Shown: positions 53,947-63,852, numbered from the stretch's first letter. The stretch is 64,000 bases of DNA from SAR202 cluster bacterium bin22 (GCA_002238505.1 MPMM01000001.1:620001-684000); one strand, 5' to 3'. The notes: a model not told the origin generated them from the sequence alone. Translations and numbers: made by a program.

Positions 53947-56900
53947 ATGTCCCTGGCTGGCCTCTTACCCCTCTTCGATGACGAATTCTCCGGTTGGACC
54001 GAAGGCGCCGGCATCTCCACCGGCGGCAAAACCGATGCATACGCGGCGCGGCGCGGCGTTCGTCCCCTGTACCTGGCATCCCTGTGGCGGCGGGCTCAGG
54101 CGCCGGTTCTGGTTCTAACACCCAGGCCCGACGACTCGCGGCGACTTCACGATCAGCTGCTCACCTACCTGGGGGAGTCGGCTCCCGTCCATCTGTTGCC
54201 GGAACCCGAAGTGCTTGCCTTCGAACGGCTGGCCGTCGATGCCCGCACGGTCAACCAGAGACTGGTAAGCCTTTCCGCGCTATCCGCATGGAAAAGGGGA
54301 AATTCCGATGCCCCACTGGTCATAGCCTCAGTGGCTGCAGCTCTGCGCTACACGCTGTCGCCGGCGGTGTTTGAAAGCCCGGATGATTCGTTCGACTCTC
54401 CATCAACAGTGAAGCAGGGTCAAAGGGTCCACAGCACGGAACAACTCCTGAACGGGTGGGTAAATCTTGGCTATCGGCACGAACCCGTAGTAGAGAGTCC
54501 CGGCTCCTTCAGCCTGCGGGGCGGCATCATTGACATATACCCGCCCCAGGCCGAGTATCCCTTCCGGCTGGAACTTTGGGACGACGAGGTGGATACCATC
54601 CGTCTCTTCGACCCCTACACCCAGCGCTCCATCCCTCCAGTGGAGAATGGCCGGCAAATCCAGTCCGTCAATGTCATTCCTGCCAGGGAGCAACTGCCTG
54701 AACTCGCGGATCGGGCAACGGTCGAAAAGCGCGTCGCGGAAATGGACTTCTCCCGCTGTACGGCCTACTCCAGGGAACGTTTTGATGAAGAACTGGTCGA
54801 GTTGTTCGCTGCCCCCAACATCGAATCTCTTTCCTTCTACAATGGGCTGCTGAACCGCTATAACCTGCTGGACTACCTCCAGCCGGAAAGTCTCCTGGTC
54901 CTGGACCGGGAGAGCCAGATTGAGACCGAGGCCTATGACCTGGAGGAAAAGTTCTTCCGAATGCGCGAGAGCAGGGAGACCAGGGGAGACTTGCCTCGCA
55001 ACTTTCCATCGCCTTATCTCTCCTGGGACAATCTGGCCGGCCGCCTGGCCGAGCACCCCCGCAAGGCGCGAATGGAAAGCTGGCTGGCCGAGGATACTGA
55101 CCTGACATTCCGGCTTCCCAAGACCTATTACGGGCAACTGGGCCAGTTCATCGACGATTTGCAGGACCAAAGGTCCGCCGACGGGACCATCGTTGCCGTC
55201 AGCCAGCACACGCTGCGGCTGGCCGAGGTTCTCTCGGAAGTGGGCATTCCCTCGTCGGTCACCGATGGTCTGGAATCTCCCCCAGAACCCGGCCAGGTCA
55301 CCCTGGTGCCCGGGTACTTGAGCGAAGGGTGGGATACCGGCGGCAATCAATATCACCCCCCTGTTACCTTGTTTACCGATGCCGAGTTGTTTGGCTCCTC
55401 CAAGGAACGGCGTTATCGGCCCCAGCGTCAGCGCGAACAGTTGGGAGAGGAAATTGTCCTGTCGGACCTCATTCCCGGCAGCTACGTTGTTCACGTTGAC
55501 CACGGTGTCGCCCGTTTTGCCGGCACCACCCAGATGGAAGACAACGGCGAGGAGAAGGAATTCCTGGTCCTGGAGTATGCCGAGAATGACCGGCTCTACG
55601 TTCCTACGGATCATCTCGATCGCGTAGGGGCATACGTGGGCGCCCAGGATCAGCCGCCCACCCTGACTCGCCTGGGCACCGCTGAATGGGCCCGCATCAA
55701 GGAACGGGTTAAGGGTTCGGCGCGGGAGATGGCTGAAGAACTCCTCAAACTCTACGCCTCGCGCAAAGCCGCCGAGGGCCACGAATTCAGCCAGGACACC
55801 GTATGGCAACGGGAACTGGAGGACTCCTTCCCCTACGTGGAAACCCCGGACCAGATCCAGGCCATCGAGGAAGTCAAGTCCGATATGGAACAGGTCAAGC
55901 CCATGGATCGCCTCATCTGCGGCGACGTGGGCTACGGCAAGACGGAAGTGGCCCTTCGCGCTGCCTTCAAGACCGTATCCGACGGAATGCAGGTGGGTCT
56001 GTTGGTGCCAACCACCGTCCTGGCCCAGCAGCATTACGCCACCTTCAGCGAGCGCCTCAGCCCGTATCCACTTCAGGTGGAAGTTCTGAGCCGCTTCCGT
56101 ACCCCCAAGGAACAGCAGGAAGTTCTGGAAGGACTGGAGCACGGTACGGTGGACATTGTGATTGGTACCCACCGCCTGCTCCAAAAGGACGTTAAGTTCA
56201 AGAATCTCGGTCTGGTGGTTGTGGACGAAGAGCAGCGTTTCGGCGTCGGCCACAAGGAAACCCTGAAGCGGCTGCGAAACCAGGTGGATGTGCTGACCCT
56301 CAGCGCCACACCCATTCCTCGCACGCTGCACATGGCCCTTACCGGCATCAGGGATATGAGCGTAATGAACACTCCCCCGGAAGCGCGATTGCCCGTCAAG
56401 ACCTTCGTTTCCGAATACAACGAAGAGACCATCCGGGAGGCCATTCTGCGCGAAATCGAGCGGGGAGGGCAGGTGTTCTTCCTGCATAACCGGGTGCGCA
56501 CCATCCAGCAGACTGCTGTGGACCTCGCCGAGCTTGTACCCGAAGCCAGGTTCATGATTGGCCACGGGCAAATGCCGGAAACCGAGCTTGAAGAGGTGAT
56601 GGAAGCCTTCGCCGATGGTGAAGCCGACGTGCTCGTTTGCACCACCATCATCGAGTCCGGCCTGGACATGCCCAATGTCAACACCCTCATCCTTGACCGG
56701 TCCGACCGGTTCGGCCTCTCCCAGCTATACCAGTTGCGGGGGCGCGTAGGCCGCGGGGAGCACCGGGCCTACGCCTACCTGCTGTTGCCCCGGGGCCAGC
56801 GCGTAACCGAGGCGGCAGAACAGCGGGTTCAGGCAATCCTGGAAGCTTCGGAACTAGGTTCAGGATTCCGTATCGCCATGCGCGACCTGGAGATTCGGGG

Positions 56901-57504
56901 GGCTGGCAACCTGCTCGGCGCTGCCCAGAGCGGCCAGATTCATGCCGTGGGCCTGGAACTCTACGGCCAGTTGTTGGAAGAGGCTGTGTCTGAGTTGATG
57001 ACCGGCGAAGACGGCGAGGGTGGAACCGAGGCGGCCGCCGGCCCTGTCGAGTTGCCCCGCATTGAGTTGCCCGTGGCCGCCAGCATTCCCGAGACTTACA
57101 TTCCTCACACGCCCACCAGGCTGGCCCTCTACCAGCGCCTGGCCAGGGCCAGGGACCGCCAGGAGGTTCCCGGATTCCGAGAGGAAATGCGTGACAGGTT
57201 TGGTCCCATACCGCCGGCAGTCGAAAACCTGCTTGGGCTGGTGGAATTGCGTATCCTGGCCATGGCAGCCGGTGTGGAGTCAGTTTTGCAGTCAACCGGC
57301 GGCATTACCCTTGGGCTCGTCCAGGATGTTGGCAGCGCGCGGGTGCCATTGCAGCGCGCCCTCGGCTCGTCAGCCAGCGTGGGCAACCGGCAGATCAGGC
57401 TATCCAACCGCGCCCTGGGAGATCAGGAAATGCGTCGTCTCACGCAGACCCTCGAGCGACTGATGGTGTTTCGCGACCGCCTAAGCGCCCTGGTTCCTCA
57501 GTAG
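53947..57504 (+). CDS. mfd: Transcription-repair coupling factor Mfd
   Basis: Removes stalled RNA polymerase at lesions and recruits UvrA. The 1,185-residue protein has UvrB-like N-terminal domains (GSFSLRGGIIDIYPPQAEYP, FRLELWDDEVDTIRLFDP), the RNAP-interaction domain IPGSYVVHVDHGVARFAGTT near residues 515-575, and the RecG-like motor with Walker A ICGDVGYGKTEVALRAAF, VVDEEQRFGVGHKETLKRLR, TLSATPIPRTLHMAL and DRSDRFGLSQLYQLRGRVGR, then the C-terminal TRCF domain. All parts are present at normal length. Confidence 0.97.
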   Translation: MSLAGLLPLFDDEFSGWTEGAGISTGGKTDAYAARRGVRPLYLASLWRRAQAPVLVLTPRPDDSRRLHDQLLTYLGESAPVHLLPEPEVLAFERLAVDARTVNQRLVSLSALSAWKRGNSDAPLVIASVAAALRYTLSPAVFESPDDSFDSPSTVKQGQRVHSTEQLLNGWVNLGYRHEPVVESPGSFSLRGGIIDIYPPQAEYPFRLELWDDEVDTIRLFDPYTQRSIPPVENGRQIQSVNVIPAREQLPELADRATVEKRVAEMDFSRCTAYSRERFDEELVELFAAPNIESLSFYNGLLNRYNLLDYLQPESLLVLDRESQIETEAYDLEEKFFRMRESRETRGDLPRNFPSPYLSWDNLAGRLAEHPRKARMESWLAEDTDLTFRLPKTYYGQLGQFIDDLQDQRSADGTIVAVSQHTLRLAEVLSEVGIPSSVTDGLESPPEPGQVTLVPGYLSEGWDTGGNQYHPPVTLFTDAELFGSSKERRYRPQRQREQLGEEIVLSDLIPGSYVVHVDHGVARFAGTTQMEDNGEEKEFLVLEYAENDRLYVPTDHLDRVGAYVGAQDQPPTLTRLGTAEWARIKERVKGSAREMAEELLKLYASRKAAEGHEFSQDTVWQRELEDSFPYVETPDQIQAIEEVKSDMEQVKPMDRLICGDVGYGKTEVALRAAFKTVSDGMQVGLLVPTTVLAQQHYATFSERLSPYPLQVEVLSRFRTPKEQQEVLEGLEHGTVDIVIGTHRLLQKDVKFKNLGLVVVDEEQRFGVGHKETLKRLRNQVDVLTLSATPIPRTLHMALTGIRDMSVMNTPPEARLPVKTFVSEYNEETIREAILREIERGGQVFFLHNRVRTIQQTAVDLAELVPEARFMIGHGQMPETELEEVMEAFADGEADVLVCTTIIESGLDMPNVNTLILDRSDRFGLSQLYQLRGRVGRGEHRAYAYLLLPRGQRVTEAAEQRVQAILEASELGSGFRIAMRDLEIRGAGNLLGAAQSGQIHAVGLELYGQLLEEAVSELMTGEDGEGGTEAAAGPVELPRIELPVAASIPETYIPHTPTRLALYQRLARARDRQEVPGFREEMRDRFGPIPPAVENLLGLVELRILAMAAGVESVLQSTGGITLGLVQDVGSARVPLQRALGSSASVGNRQIRLSNRALGDQEMRRLTQTLERLMVFRDRLSALVPQ

Positions 57505-57632
57505 TGGTGCAGTAACCCGCGAAAATAGGCACTGCCAGCCGGGCCAGAACCGCCCATCGGCCCGCAACGTAGTATTTGTCAGCCAGCGTAGCAATTGTTA
57601 GATATTGATTAGTGATTCACAGGGGTTTCCCA

Positions 57633-58277
57633 ATGGCGCATACCCATCGGCATTACCAGTTGTTAGTTGCCTCTCTCCGCAATAACGCAACTATGGCCGC
57701 TCGTATTTTCCAGGCATACCGGGTTGGATGGCTTACTGCGCTTGCCGGCTTCCTGCTTCTGGCCGGGGGAGTTGCCTGCCCCAGCCCGGTCTCCGACCTG
57801 GAGCCCGGCGATTCCGGGGAGACTCCGCAAAAGGTAGCCGACTTCGAAATTAACCTCTATCAGGGTGAGGAGGCGCTGGGAGAGGAGGTCCTGTCCCTGT
57901 CGGACCTGGAGGGGCAGCCCGTCGTCTTGAATTATTGGGCCGGCTTGTGCCCTCCCTGCCGTGCCGAGATGCCCGAGTTCCAGGAATTTGGAGACGAATA
58001 TGAGGGGCGAGTAACTCTCGTCGGCGTGGATATGGGGCAGTTTCTGGGTCTGGGATCCAAGGAAGACGCCCGCAAGCTCCTGGCCGAACTGGGCGTTTCC
58101 TACCCGGCAGGATTTACCGACGACCCCAAGGTAGTGGAGTCTCACCGGGTGCTGGGGCTGCCCACCACCATCTTCATCAATGGCGACGGGACCTTGCATC
58201 GAAAGTGGGATGGCGTGTTGAACAAGGCCAAGCTCTCTGAGTTGGCCGACGAAATGCTGGCCGGCGAAGGTGGATAA
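57633..58277 (+). CDS. TlpA/ResA-like thioredoxin lipoprotein
   Basis: A 214-residue predicted lipoprotein of the thioredoxin fold. An unusually long N-terminal region leads to a hydrophobic stretch and lipobox (LLLAGGVAC). The thioredoxin domain follows with SDLEGQPVVLNYWAGLCPPC then RAEMPEFQEF, so the redox pair is CPPC, and LGLPTTIFINGDGTLHRKWD near the end has the cis-Pro context. It probably reduces or transfers disulfides outside the membrane. A GTG at 57612 and an ATG at 57693 are alternatives, but AGGGG precedes only the ATG at 57633. Confidence 0.85.
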   Translation: MAHTHRHYQLLVASLRNNATMAARIFQAYRVGWLTALAGFLLLAGGVACPSPVSDLEPGDSGETPQKVADFEINLYQGEEALGEEVLSLSDLEGQPVVLNYWAGLCPPCRAEMPEFQEFGDEYEGRVTLVGVDMGQFLGLGSKEDARKLLAELGVSYPAGFTDDPKVVESHRVLGLPTTIFINGDGTLHRKWDGVLNKAKLSELADEMLAGEGG

Positions 58278-58380
58278 CCATCTTCAGGGAAGCGCCTGGA
58301 TGTTGCCAGTTGCTGCCGGGCAATCGCGCTTTGGACTCAGGTTTCAGGTGGCAGACATCTCCGATGAATAAGTCATGTCG

Positions 58381-58399
58381 CCCTGGGCTTGCCCAAAGG
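58381..58399. repeat. Degenerate REP-like core, copy 7
   Basis: CCCTGGGCTTGCCCAAAGG, preceded by ATGTCG as in the copy at 53580. The two changed bases (GGGC and GCCC) are complementary to each other, so the internal pairing is kept or improved. Confidence 0.55.
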
Positions 58400-58524
58400 C
58401 TTTAACACCCTCCTGAAGTTCGGTTGCATGTCCCCTGGCTGGTATGCGGAATGGTGTTTGCAATCCTTAATCCTTGCGGTACGCCAGTTTCCCAAAAGCG
58501 CGCCGTCAAAAGCCGAGTTTCGTC

Positions 58525-58544
58525 ATTCCGGCGGAGGCCGGAAT
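58525..58544. repeat. ATTCCGGC/GCCGGAAT palindromic repeat
   Basis: Eight-base arms ATTCCGGC and GCCGGAAT around GGAG, flanked by CGTC and TCAG. This is the form of the common CGTCATTCC-type dispersed repeat (dRS3-like) found in many bacterial genomes. Only one copy is in the window. Confidence 0.55.
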
Positions 58545-58718
58545 TCAGATTCGTCAGGTAAATGGGTGATATGCTCCGCGATACACCTGGACTTTGGTAT
58601 ATCCCTTGTGCATACCCGATACCCAACCAGCAGGAAGTACTAATTTGACGAAAGCCCCAAGAGCGCCATTACCCTGCGAATCGCAACTCTGCCCCCTCTG
58701 CATCTGACCTGATTGTTG

Positions 58719-58788
58719 TATAATGTGTTTCGCCTTTCCTCAAGGAAGCATCCCAGCCAAAAACGCCTTAGGTTGGTGATGGGATGCT
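58719..58788 (+). promoter_or_regulatory. Putative tRNA promoter (-10) and leader stem-loop
   Basis: TATAAT at 58719-58724 has no clear -35. Downstream, AGCATCCC (58747-58754) and GGGATGCT (58781-58788) pair perfectly, with an inner CCAA/TTGG extension. The structure would be in the 5' leader of the tRNA-Pro transcript, or could be a small RNA of its own. Confidence 0.4.
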
Positions 58789-58810
58789 CCTCGGTTCAGG
58801 CTTCAATTAT

Positions 58811-58886
<76 letters not shown>

Positions 58887-59104
58887 CCGGAATCTACCTG
58901 CCGACTCTCCTGTCCACCTCCCCTTGGCATCTTTACTCTTCATGAAGCCCGATGCGACTTTCCCCGTTGTCTGTCATCGGCCTTATACTGCAGTCAAGGT
59001 TGTGGCAAGTGCAGCGCCGGCGTGGAACCCATTCAATCCCCTGAATCCTTTCAAGAACCTTTCAACCAGCGGGAATTTTGCCCTTCCAGCCCAAGGGAGT
59101 CTGC

Positions 59105-60490
59105 GTGAGTGACCTTCCCCACATCCTGAGGCTGTCTGACTCCTTCTCCCAGCGTGCCGCTGCCTTGCGGCTCTCTGAAGAGGATAATTCGCTGCCCCTC
59201 AGCCATCTGCTTGCCCGGTATTTGAAATACCCTGACAGACCGGACTTGCTGGGCAGAGAAGCTGTTTCCCGCGAATCCCTGGTTACTCTTCAGTCCCTGC
59301 GGGACCTGGTTTACGGTTGCGATGACCTGGGAAGACTGACCGGAATCTACCCTGGTGTCTGTTTCCGGCAGGGTGAAGCCCGGGTCGAACTGGGCGATGT
59401 CCCCTGGCATTCGGAAATTGTGGTTGACGGTTCCAGTGTCAGAATGACCGAAATTGTTATTGACCGCACCGATGCCGGCTACGACAGGAACTGGGCCGGT
59501 TTCCACCGCCGGCGGTGGGACAACGATCCCGAGTTCTTCGAAAATTTCGTGCGCCATACACTGGAGGCAGACCTCGGGTCCCAAAGGGCAGGGCAAGTCC
59601 TTCAGCTTGATAATCAACAGAGTGAACTGGCCTTGGTCAAGAGCCTGGCCAGGAAGATTTGGGATAGCGAGTTCGAAAATTACTCTCGATTCTCTGGCCG
59701 GAAACTGCTGTTCAAGACGGGCGACGAAACTGTCTGCAACATTGCTGCCGGCGCCGGCGGCATCTGTACCGAGAAGGTTCAGGCCCTCAAGTTCCTCACC
59801 GACCACTACGGAATTCAGTCGGAATACCTCATTGGCGGTGATGGAGCCCGGGACCCGGTGCCGGTCGAGAGATTAAGGGGAATGCTCCGGACATTCGATT
59901 TCAGGTTTGCTCGGCGCCATATGCGCTACTGGCAGCATGCGGCCCTGCTTTATCACATCGATGGAGCTCCCGTGCTGGTGGATGCCACCAACGGCAACAT
60001 TCCCTTCCTGTTCGTAGAGGGGACCGAAGCAGAAAAATTGCTGGGGTATGAGGCTAAGCCATCCGTGCCCGTCACGATGGTGGAGGCCCAGGAAGAGTAC
60101 TTTTACCACCGCACACCCCAGGACATTCCGCAAAACCTTTTCTTTGCCATGGAGGGCTGGATAACCGATACCGACATGGTCCAGGTTTTCGAGAATGAAC
60201 TGGGTTTGTTCCTGTCCAGCGATTACTACGTCACTCCCCTGCCCTATCGGACTGACGCCGAATACCAGCGGCTGGCCCTGGAATATCAGGCCATCGCCGG
60301 CAGGGCCGGCTACCGGTGCCAGGTGAGCCCCCAGTGGACCCTCGACGGTGAGCCAGGCCTGGCTTTCCGCCGGTCCCACCCCGAAACCGCAACCCGGATA
60401 TTGGATTCCAGGGAGCATTTGCTGCTCAGGTATAATAGTTGGGACATTCCCGGTCACGACGCCGGCCTGGTTATCATGCAAATGGCCTGA
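59105..60490 (+). CDS. Transglutaminase/NAT-like protein of unknown function
   Basis: A 461-residue protein I cannot name. The middle resembles the transglutaminase or arylamine N-acetyltransferase fold, with a candidate triad: Cys221 in GAGGICTEKVQALKFL, His278 in MRYWQHAALLYHIDG and Asp293 in VLVDATNGNIPFLF. The first 200 and last 150 residues match nothing I know. There is no signal peptide or membrane span. The start is GTG at 59105, with AAGGGAG six bases upstream. A TTG at 59078 is in frame but has no such site. It lies 29 nt before the SecA-like gene, so the two probably act together (inference). Confidence 0.72.
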   Translation: MSDLPHILRLSDSFSQRAAALRLSEEDNSLPLSHLLARYLKYPDRPDLLGREAVSRESLVTLQSLRDLVYGCDDLGRLTGIYPGVCFRQGEARVELGDVPWHSEIVVDGSSVRMTEIVIDRTDAGYDRNWAGFHRRRWDNDPEFFENFVRHTLEADLGSQRAGQVLQLDNQQSELALVKSLARKIWDSEFENYSRFSGRKLLFKTGDETVCNIAAGAGGICTEKVQALKFLTDHYGIQSEYLIGGDGARDPVPVERLRGMLRTFDFRFARRHMRYWQHAALLYHIDGAPVLVDATNGNIPFLFVEGTEAEKLLGYEAKPSVPVTMVEAQEEYFYHRTPQDIPQNLFFAMEGWITDTDMVQVFENELGLFLSSDYYVTPLPYRTDAEYQRLALEYQAIAGRAGYRCQVSPQWTLDGEPGLAFRRSHPETATRILDSREHLLLRYNSWDIPGHDAGLVIMQMA

Positions 60491-60519
60491 ATCGACTCCG
60501 GCGTCGCTGTTTTCGGACC

Positions 60520-63500
60520 ATGATTGCCAGCGACACTAAGCCCCCAAATGCCCTCACAATGCCGGGCGCGCCTTCGACCCAAGCCTCCCCGTGGCAGTGG
60601 GTGAACGCCGTTGGAGATCTGGCTGCCGGTTGGCTGGCAGGTTTTCGCAGTCAGCAGCAAGCAGAGGTCGTAAGCAAAGTGCGCCAGCTGCGCCTTGAGT
60701 TGGCCTTGAAAGACTGGTCTGACACAGACCTGCGCCGGGAAATGACCGCCATCCGGGTCGCCTTCTCGGAAACCCAATACCCCCCAGACCACGTTCAGCG
60801 CCTCGCCACTGCCTTTGCCATCGTCGATGAGAGCATTCGGCGGCGCCTGGGCTCTTGGCGGATATTCACCGGCTCAACCCAGCCATCCTCCTTTGAAAAC
60901 TGCTTCCAGGCATCGCAGGGAAGACTGCCCCTCAGGGCCCTGTCACCATCCGAGAGGGTTGTTGCCGAAGCTATCCAGCAGATAAGAGAATCAGGAAGTG
61001 GTCGCTACGGCTCTGACCACCTGTTCCCCGCTGACTTCTACCGGGCCTTGTCCCTCATCGACACCACCGGGTCCCTGCTTTTTCAGCCTACCGACGAACA
61101 ACTGTCGGCCGGCCTCCACTTGCTCGAAAATCGGGTTGTCGAAATGCTGGCCGGCGAGGGAAAGACCGTGGCCATCGCCTTTGCCGCCATAACCCACGCC
61201 CTGAAGGGGAAGCAAGTTCACATAATCACTGCCAACGACTACCTGGCCGAGCGGGATTGCCGCCTGCTGGCGCCGGTTTATCGCTCCCTGGGTTTTTCCG
61301 CCGGCACCATCCTGGAAGCAATGGATGGGGCCGAACGCCGGGCCGCCTACCAGTGCGACATCGTTTACGGCGCCCTTCGTGAGTTCGGGTTCGATTTTCT
61401 CCGCGACCGGCTGGCAGCCAGGGTCGAGGACACGGTGCAGCCGCCCCTCGGCGTGGCAATTGTGGACGAAGCGGACCAGGCGCTGGTGGACGAAGCGGAT
61501 ACTCCCCTCATAATTTCCGGCCCACCGGTACCCCAGTTCAGGCCCTGGGCCAGGGTGCAAAAGGCTGTCGGCGAACTGGTCCAGGAGCAGCACGGAATCG
61601 CCGCCCAGTACCTGCTGCAGCTCAATAGCCTGGGCCCCAAAGACCCTTCTTACGGCCGCTTGCTGTGCCTCGGGCTGCTTGCTGACCCCCACAGCACAGA
61701 CTTTCAGCGTATCGCCCGCGCAAATCCCGGCTCCTACCGGCGGGGCATGGACGAGCTTTATCCCGACGGCGGAGACGCGCCCGACGCTACCCTTACTGCC
61801 AGCCTGCTCTATGTCATCGACCGGAACGAGCGGTTTGTCACCCTAACCGAAAAGGGCATCGACTTCCTTTCAACCCTGCTGGGTGACTTTTGCCCTGCAG
61901 CCGGCCCGGAATACCATGCCTCCGCGCAAACTGACCGGCTGTCCAGGAGGGTGGCCCGTCAACTCGCATTGGCCAACCAGGTGTACCAGTCCCTCCGGGC
62001 CAACTTGTTGCTCGAAAGGGACGTCCACTACGTCGTTACTGATGATACTTTCATCCTGCTCGACCAGAACAGCGGGCGTACCAGGCCCGACAACACCTAC
62101 CGGTTTGGCTTGCAGCAGGCGGTGGAAGCCCGTGAAGGTGTCACCGTATATCCCGACTGTGAAACCCTGGCCCAGATTTCGGTCCAGGACTTCGCCAGCC
62201 GCTACCAGTTTCTCGCCGGCATCACCGGGACTGCCATCGCTGCCGCCGATGAGTTCAAGCGTCGCTATTCCCTGGGCTGCACCACAATTCAACCCTCCCA
62301 GCCGTCCCATCGCGTGGACCTGCCCTCCCGCATATTTTCGTCCGAAAAAGAAAAAATCGAAGCCATAGTCGAAGAAGTCTCCTGGTGCCGCCGCATCGGC
62401 CGCCCCGTCCTGGTGGGAACCGGCTCAGTCAACTATTCCATAAAGCTGAGCAGGGCCCTCGCCGATGCCGGCATCGGCCACCGGGTCCTCAACGCTGTTC
62501 GGTCCCACGAGGAAGCGGACATCGTCCGCAATGCCGGCGTCTTGTCCGCAGTTACCGTGGCCACCAACATGGCAGGCAGGGGAACCGATATTGTTCTTGA
62601 CCCAGACTTGAACGACAAACTCCTAAACCGCTGGTCTGCCTTTGTAACGGAAGAGGCCGCAGCTGATCGATTGCCCTTGAGAATAAAGTGCGGGTCTGGG
62701 GCAGAAGCCGACCTTCTTGCAGCAGCTTTGGCCGATTCCCCTGGCATATCAGCCTCCAGAAGCGTTTCAAATCACGAGAATGTCATCTTCGTAACCACAG
62801 CGCCCTGCGAACCGGCTTACGGAATCAGCGCCGGCGCATTTGAAAGAGAATTTGGCCTGGGTCTCCACGTCATCAGCGCCGAGTTCAATCGTTTCCCCCG
62901 GGTGGCCCTGCAATTGAAGGGGCGCAGCGGGCGCCAGGGCCTTTTCGGCTCCACGCGTTCCATGCTGTCCTGGGAAGATTCCGCCCTCTTGTCCCTGGGC
63001 CAGTCCCGCCCTGCCCTCCGGCAATGTCAACAGGAAGATTCCGGCGGACGCATCTGTTGGGAAGGCCGGGCTGTCGAGAATTACATCCAAAAGCGGCAAG
63101 AAAATGCCGAGCAGGAAGCGGCCCAGCGCAGAAGTGTCGCCGGCGACTTTGCCTCCCTCATCGATGCCCAAAGCGCGGCCTTCTACCGAATTCGGCAGGA
63201 CTTCCTCGCGGGTCCATCTGTCCTGGCTCGGTTGCCTGACCTTCTGCTGAAGCGCGCTTCACGCCTGGTACTGGAACACTTCCCAAACCTTGACGCCGCC
63301 AACTATCACCAGGGCTTTAAGGATATGGAAAGGGAGGCCGCGCAGCGTTACGGGGTCGATCTGAGTGTCTTGTATGGGGTTTCCCTGTCCGATGTGCCCG
63401 ACGAAATAGCCGCCAGAATGCGGCAGGCCCTGGTACTGTTGGAGCAGAATTACGGCCGCAGAGAGCTCGACTCGCTGGCCCGGACCTTGTGCATCGAAAC

Positions 63501-63762
63501 TTGCGATGAGTTCTGGCGCCAACACCTGGCCGACCTGCACCAGTCCGTGTTCAGTTCAGTCCTGAACGGCTACGGTCACAAGTCCGCGGTGGCCGATTAC
63601 ATCATCCACGCGGCCGACCTTTGGGAGAGTTTCAGCGACGACCTTTGGGACACTGTTTGTTCCAGGTTGTTGACCCTTCCCTTACCCGCAGTCTCCCGGT
63701 CAATCGGCGCGCCCCAAGTGTGCGAGGAGATGCATCAGGTCTTGCTCTCCCTCATCAGGTGA
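60520..63762 (+). CDS. Divergent SecA-like translocase ATPase (accessory SecA)
   Basis: A 1,080-residue SecA-family motor. It keeps Walker A AGEGKT (Lys215), TANDYLAERDCRLLAPVYRS, YGALREFGFDFLRDRL, DEAD-box IVDEADQALVDEADTPLIIS, FLAGITGTAIAAADEF, TVATNMAGRGTDIVL and KGRSGRQG, so ATPase activity is expected. Differences from housekeeping SecA are about 100 extra N-terminal residues before the motor, an enlarged nucleotide-binding domain 2 (between TDIVLDP and GLHVISAEFN), and no C-terminal SEC-C zinc motif. FWRQHLADLHQSVF matches the helical scaffold. The start at 60520 has a poor ribosome-binding site. TTG at 60439 and ATG at 60559 are alternatives. A lipoprotein gene follows. Confidence 0.88.
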   Translation: MIASDTKPPNALTMPGAPSTQASPWQWVNAVGDLAAGWLAGFRSQQQAEVVSKVRQLRLELALKDWSDTDLRREMTAIRVAFSETQYPPDHVQRLATAFAIVDESIRRRLGSWRIFTGSTQPSSFENCFQASQGRLPLRALSPSERVVAEAIQQIRESGSGRYGSDHLFPADFYRALSLIDTTGSLLFQPTDEQLSAGLHLLENRVVEMLAGEGKTVAIAFAAITHALKGKQVHIITANDYLAERDCRLLAPVYRSLGFSAGTILEAMDGAERRAAYQCDIVYGALREFGFDFLRDRLAARVEDTVQPPLGVAIVDEADQALVDEADTPLIISGPPVPQFRPWARVQKAVGELVQEQHGIAAQYLLQLNSLGPKDPSYGRLLCLGLLADPHSTDFQRIARANPGSYRRGMDELYPDGGDAPDATLTASLLYVIDRNERFVTLTEKGIDFLSTLLGDFCPAAGPEYHASAQTDRLSRRVARQLALANQVYQSLRANLLLERDVHYVVTDDTFILLDQNSGRTRPDNTYRFGLQQAVEAREGVTVYPDCETLAQISVQDFASRYQFLAGITGTAIAAADEFKRRYSLGCTTIQPSQPSHRVDLPSRIFSSEKEKIEAIVEEVSWCRRIGRPVLVGTGSVNYSIKLSRALADAGIGHRVLNAVRSHEEADIVRNAGVLSAVTVATNMAGRGTDIVLDPDLNDKLLNRWSAFVTEEAAADRLPLRIKCGSGAEADLLAAALADSPGISASRSVSNHENVIFVTTAPCEPAYGISAGAFEREFGLGLHVISAEFNRFPRVALQLKGRSGRQGLFGSTRSMLSWEDSALLSLGQSRPALRQCQQEDSGGRICWEGRAVENYIQKRQENAEQEAAQRRSVAGDFASLIDAQSAAFYRIRQDFLAGPSVLARLPDLLLKRASRLVLEHFPNLDAANYHQGFKDMEREAAQRYGVDLSVLYGVSLSDVPDEIAARMRQALVLLEQNYGRRELDSLARTLCIETCDEFWRQHLADLHQSVFSSVLNGYGHKSAVADYIIHAADLWESFSDDLWDTVCSRLLTLPLPAVSRSIGAPQVCEEMHQVLLSLIR

Positions 63763-63852
63763 TAATTAAGACAGGGCTGAGGCGAAAGAAAACCGTTTTC
63801 TGCGCCGCGTCCGATTTCACGATCCCCAGTATTCCACCGGCAAGGAGTTGAA

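Larger units (their letters stand above)
58278..58810. other. Intergenic region before tRNA-Pro
   Basis: 533 nt without a gene. It holds a degenerate REP core (58381-58399), a dRS3-like palindrome (58525-58544), a TATAAT at 58719-58724 and a stem-loop (58747-58788) that would be in the leader of a tRNA precursor transcribed from it. Confidence 0.6.

Noticed and set aside
54403-56571. A 722-codon open frame antisense to mfd
   Set aside because: It mirrors the high-GC codon pattern of mfd, has no protein-like motifs and no ribosome-binding site. The sense frame is clearly Mfd.
60520-63762. Calling the SecA-like gene housekeeping secA
   Set aside because: Long N-terminal extension, enlarged NBD2 and missing SEC-C motif argue against it, although the window alone cannot exclude it.
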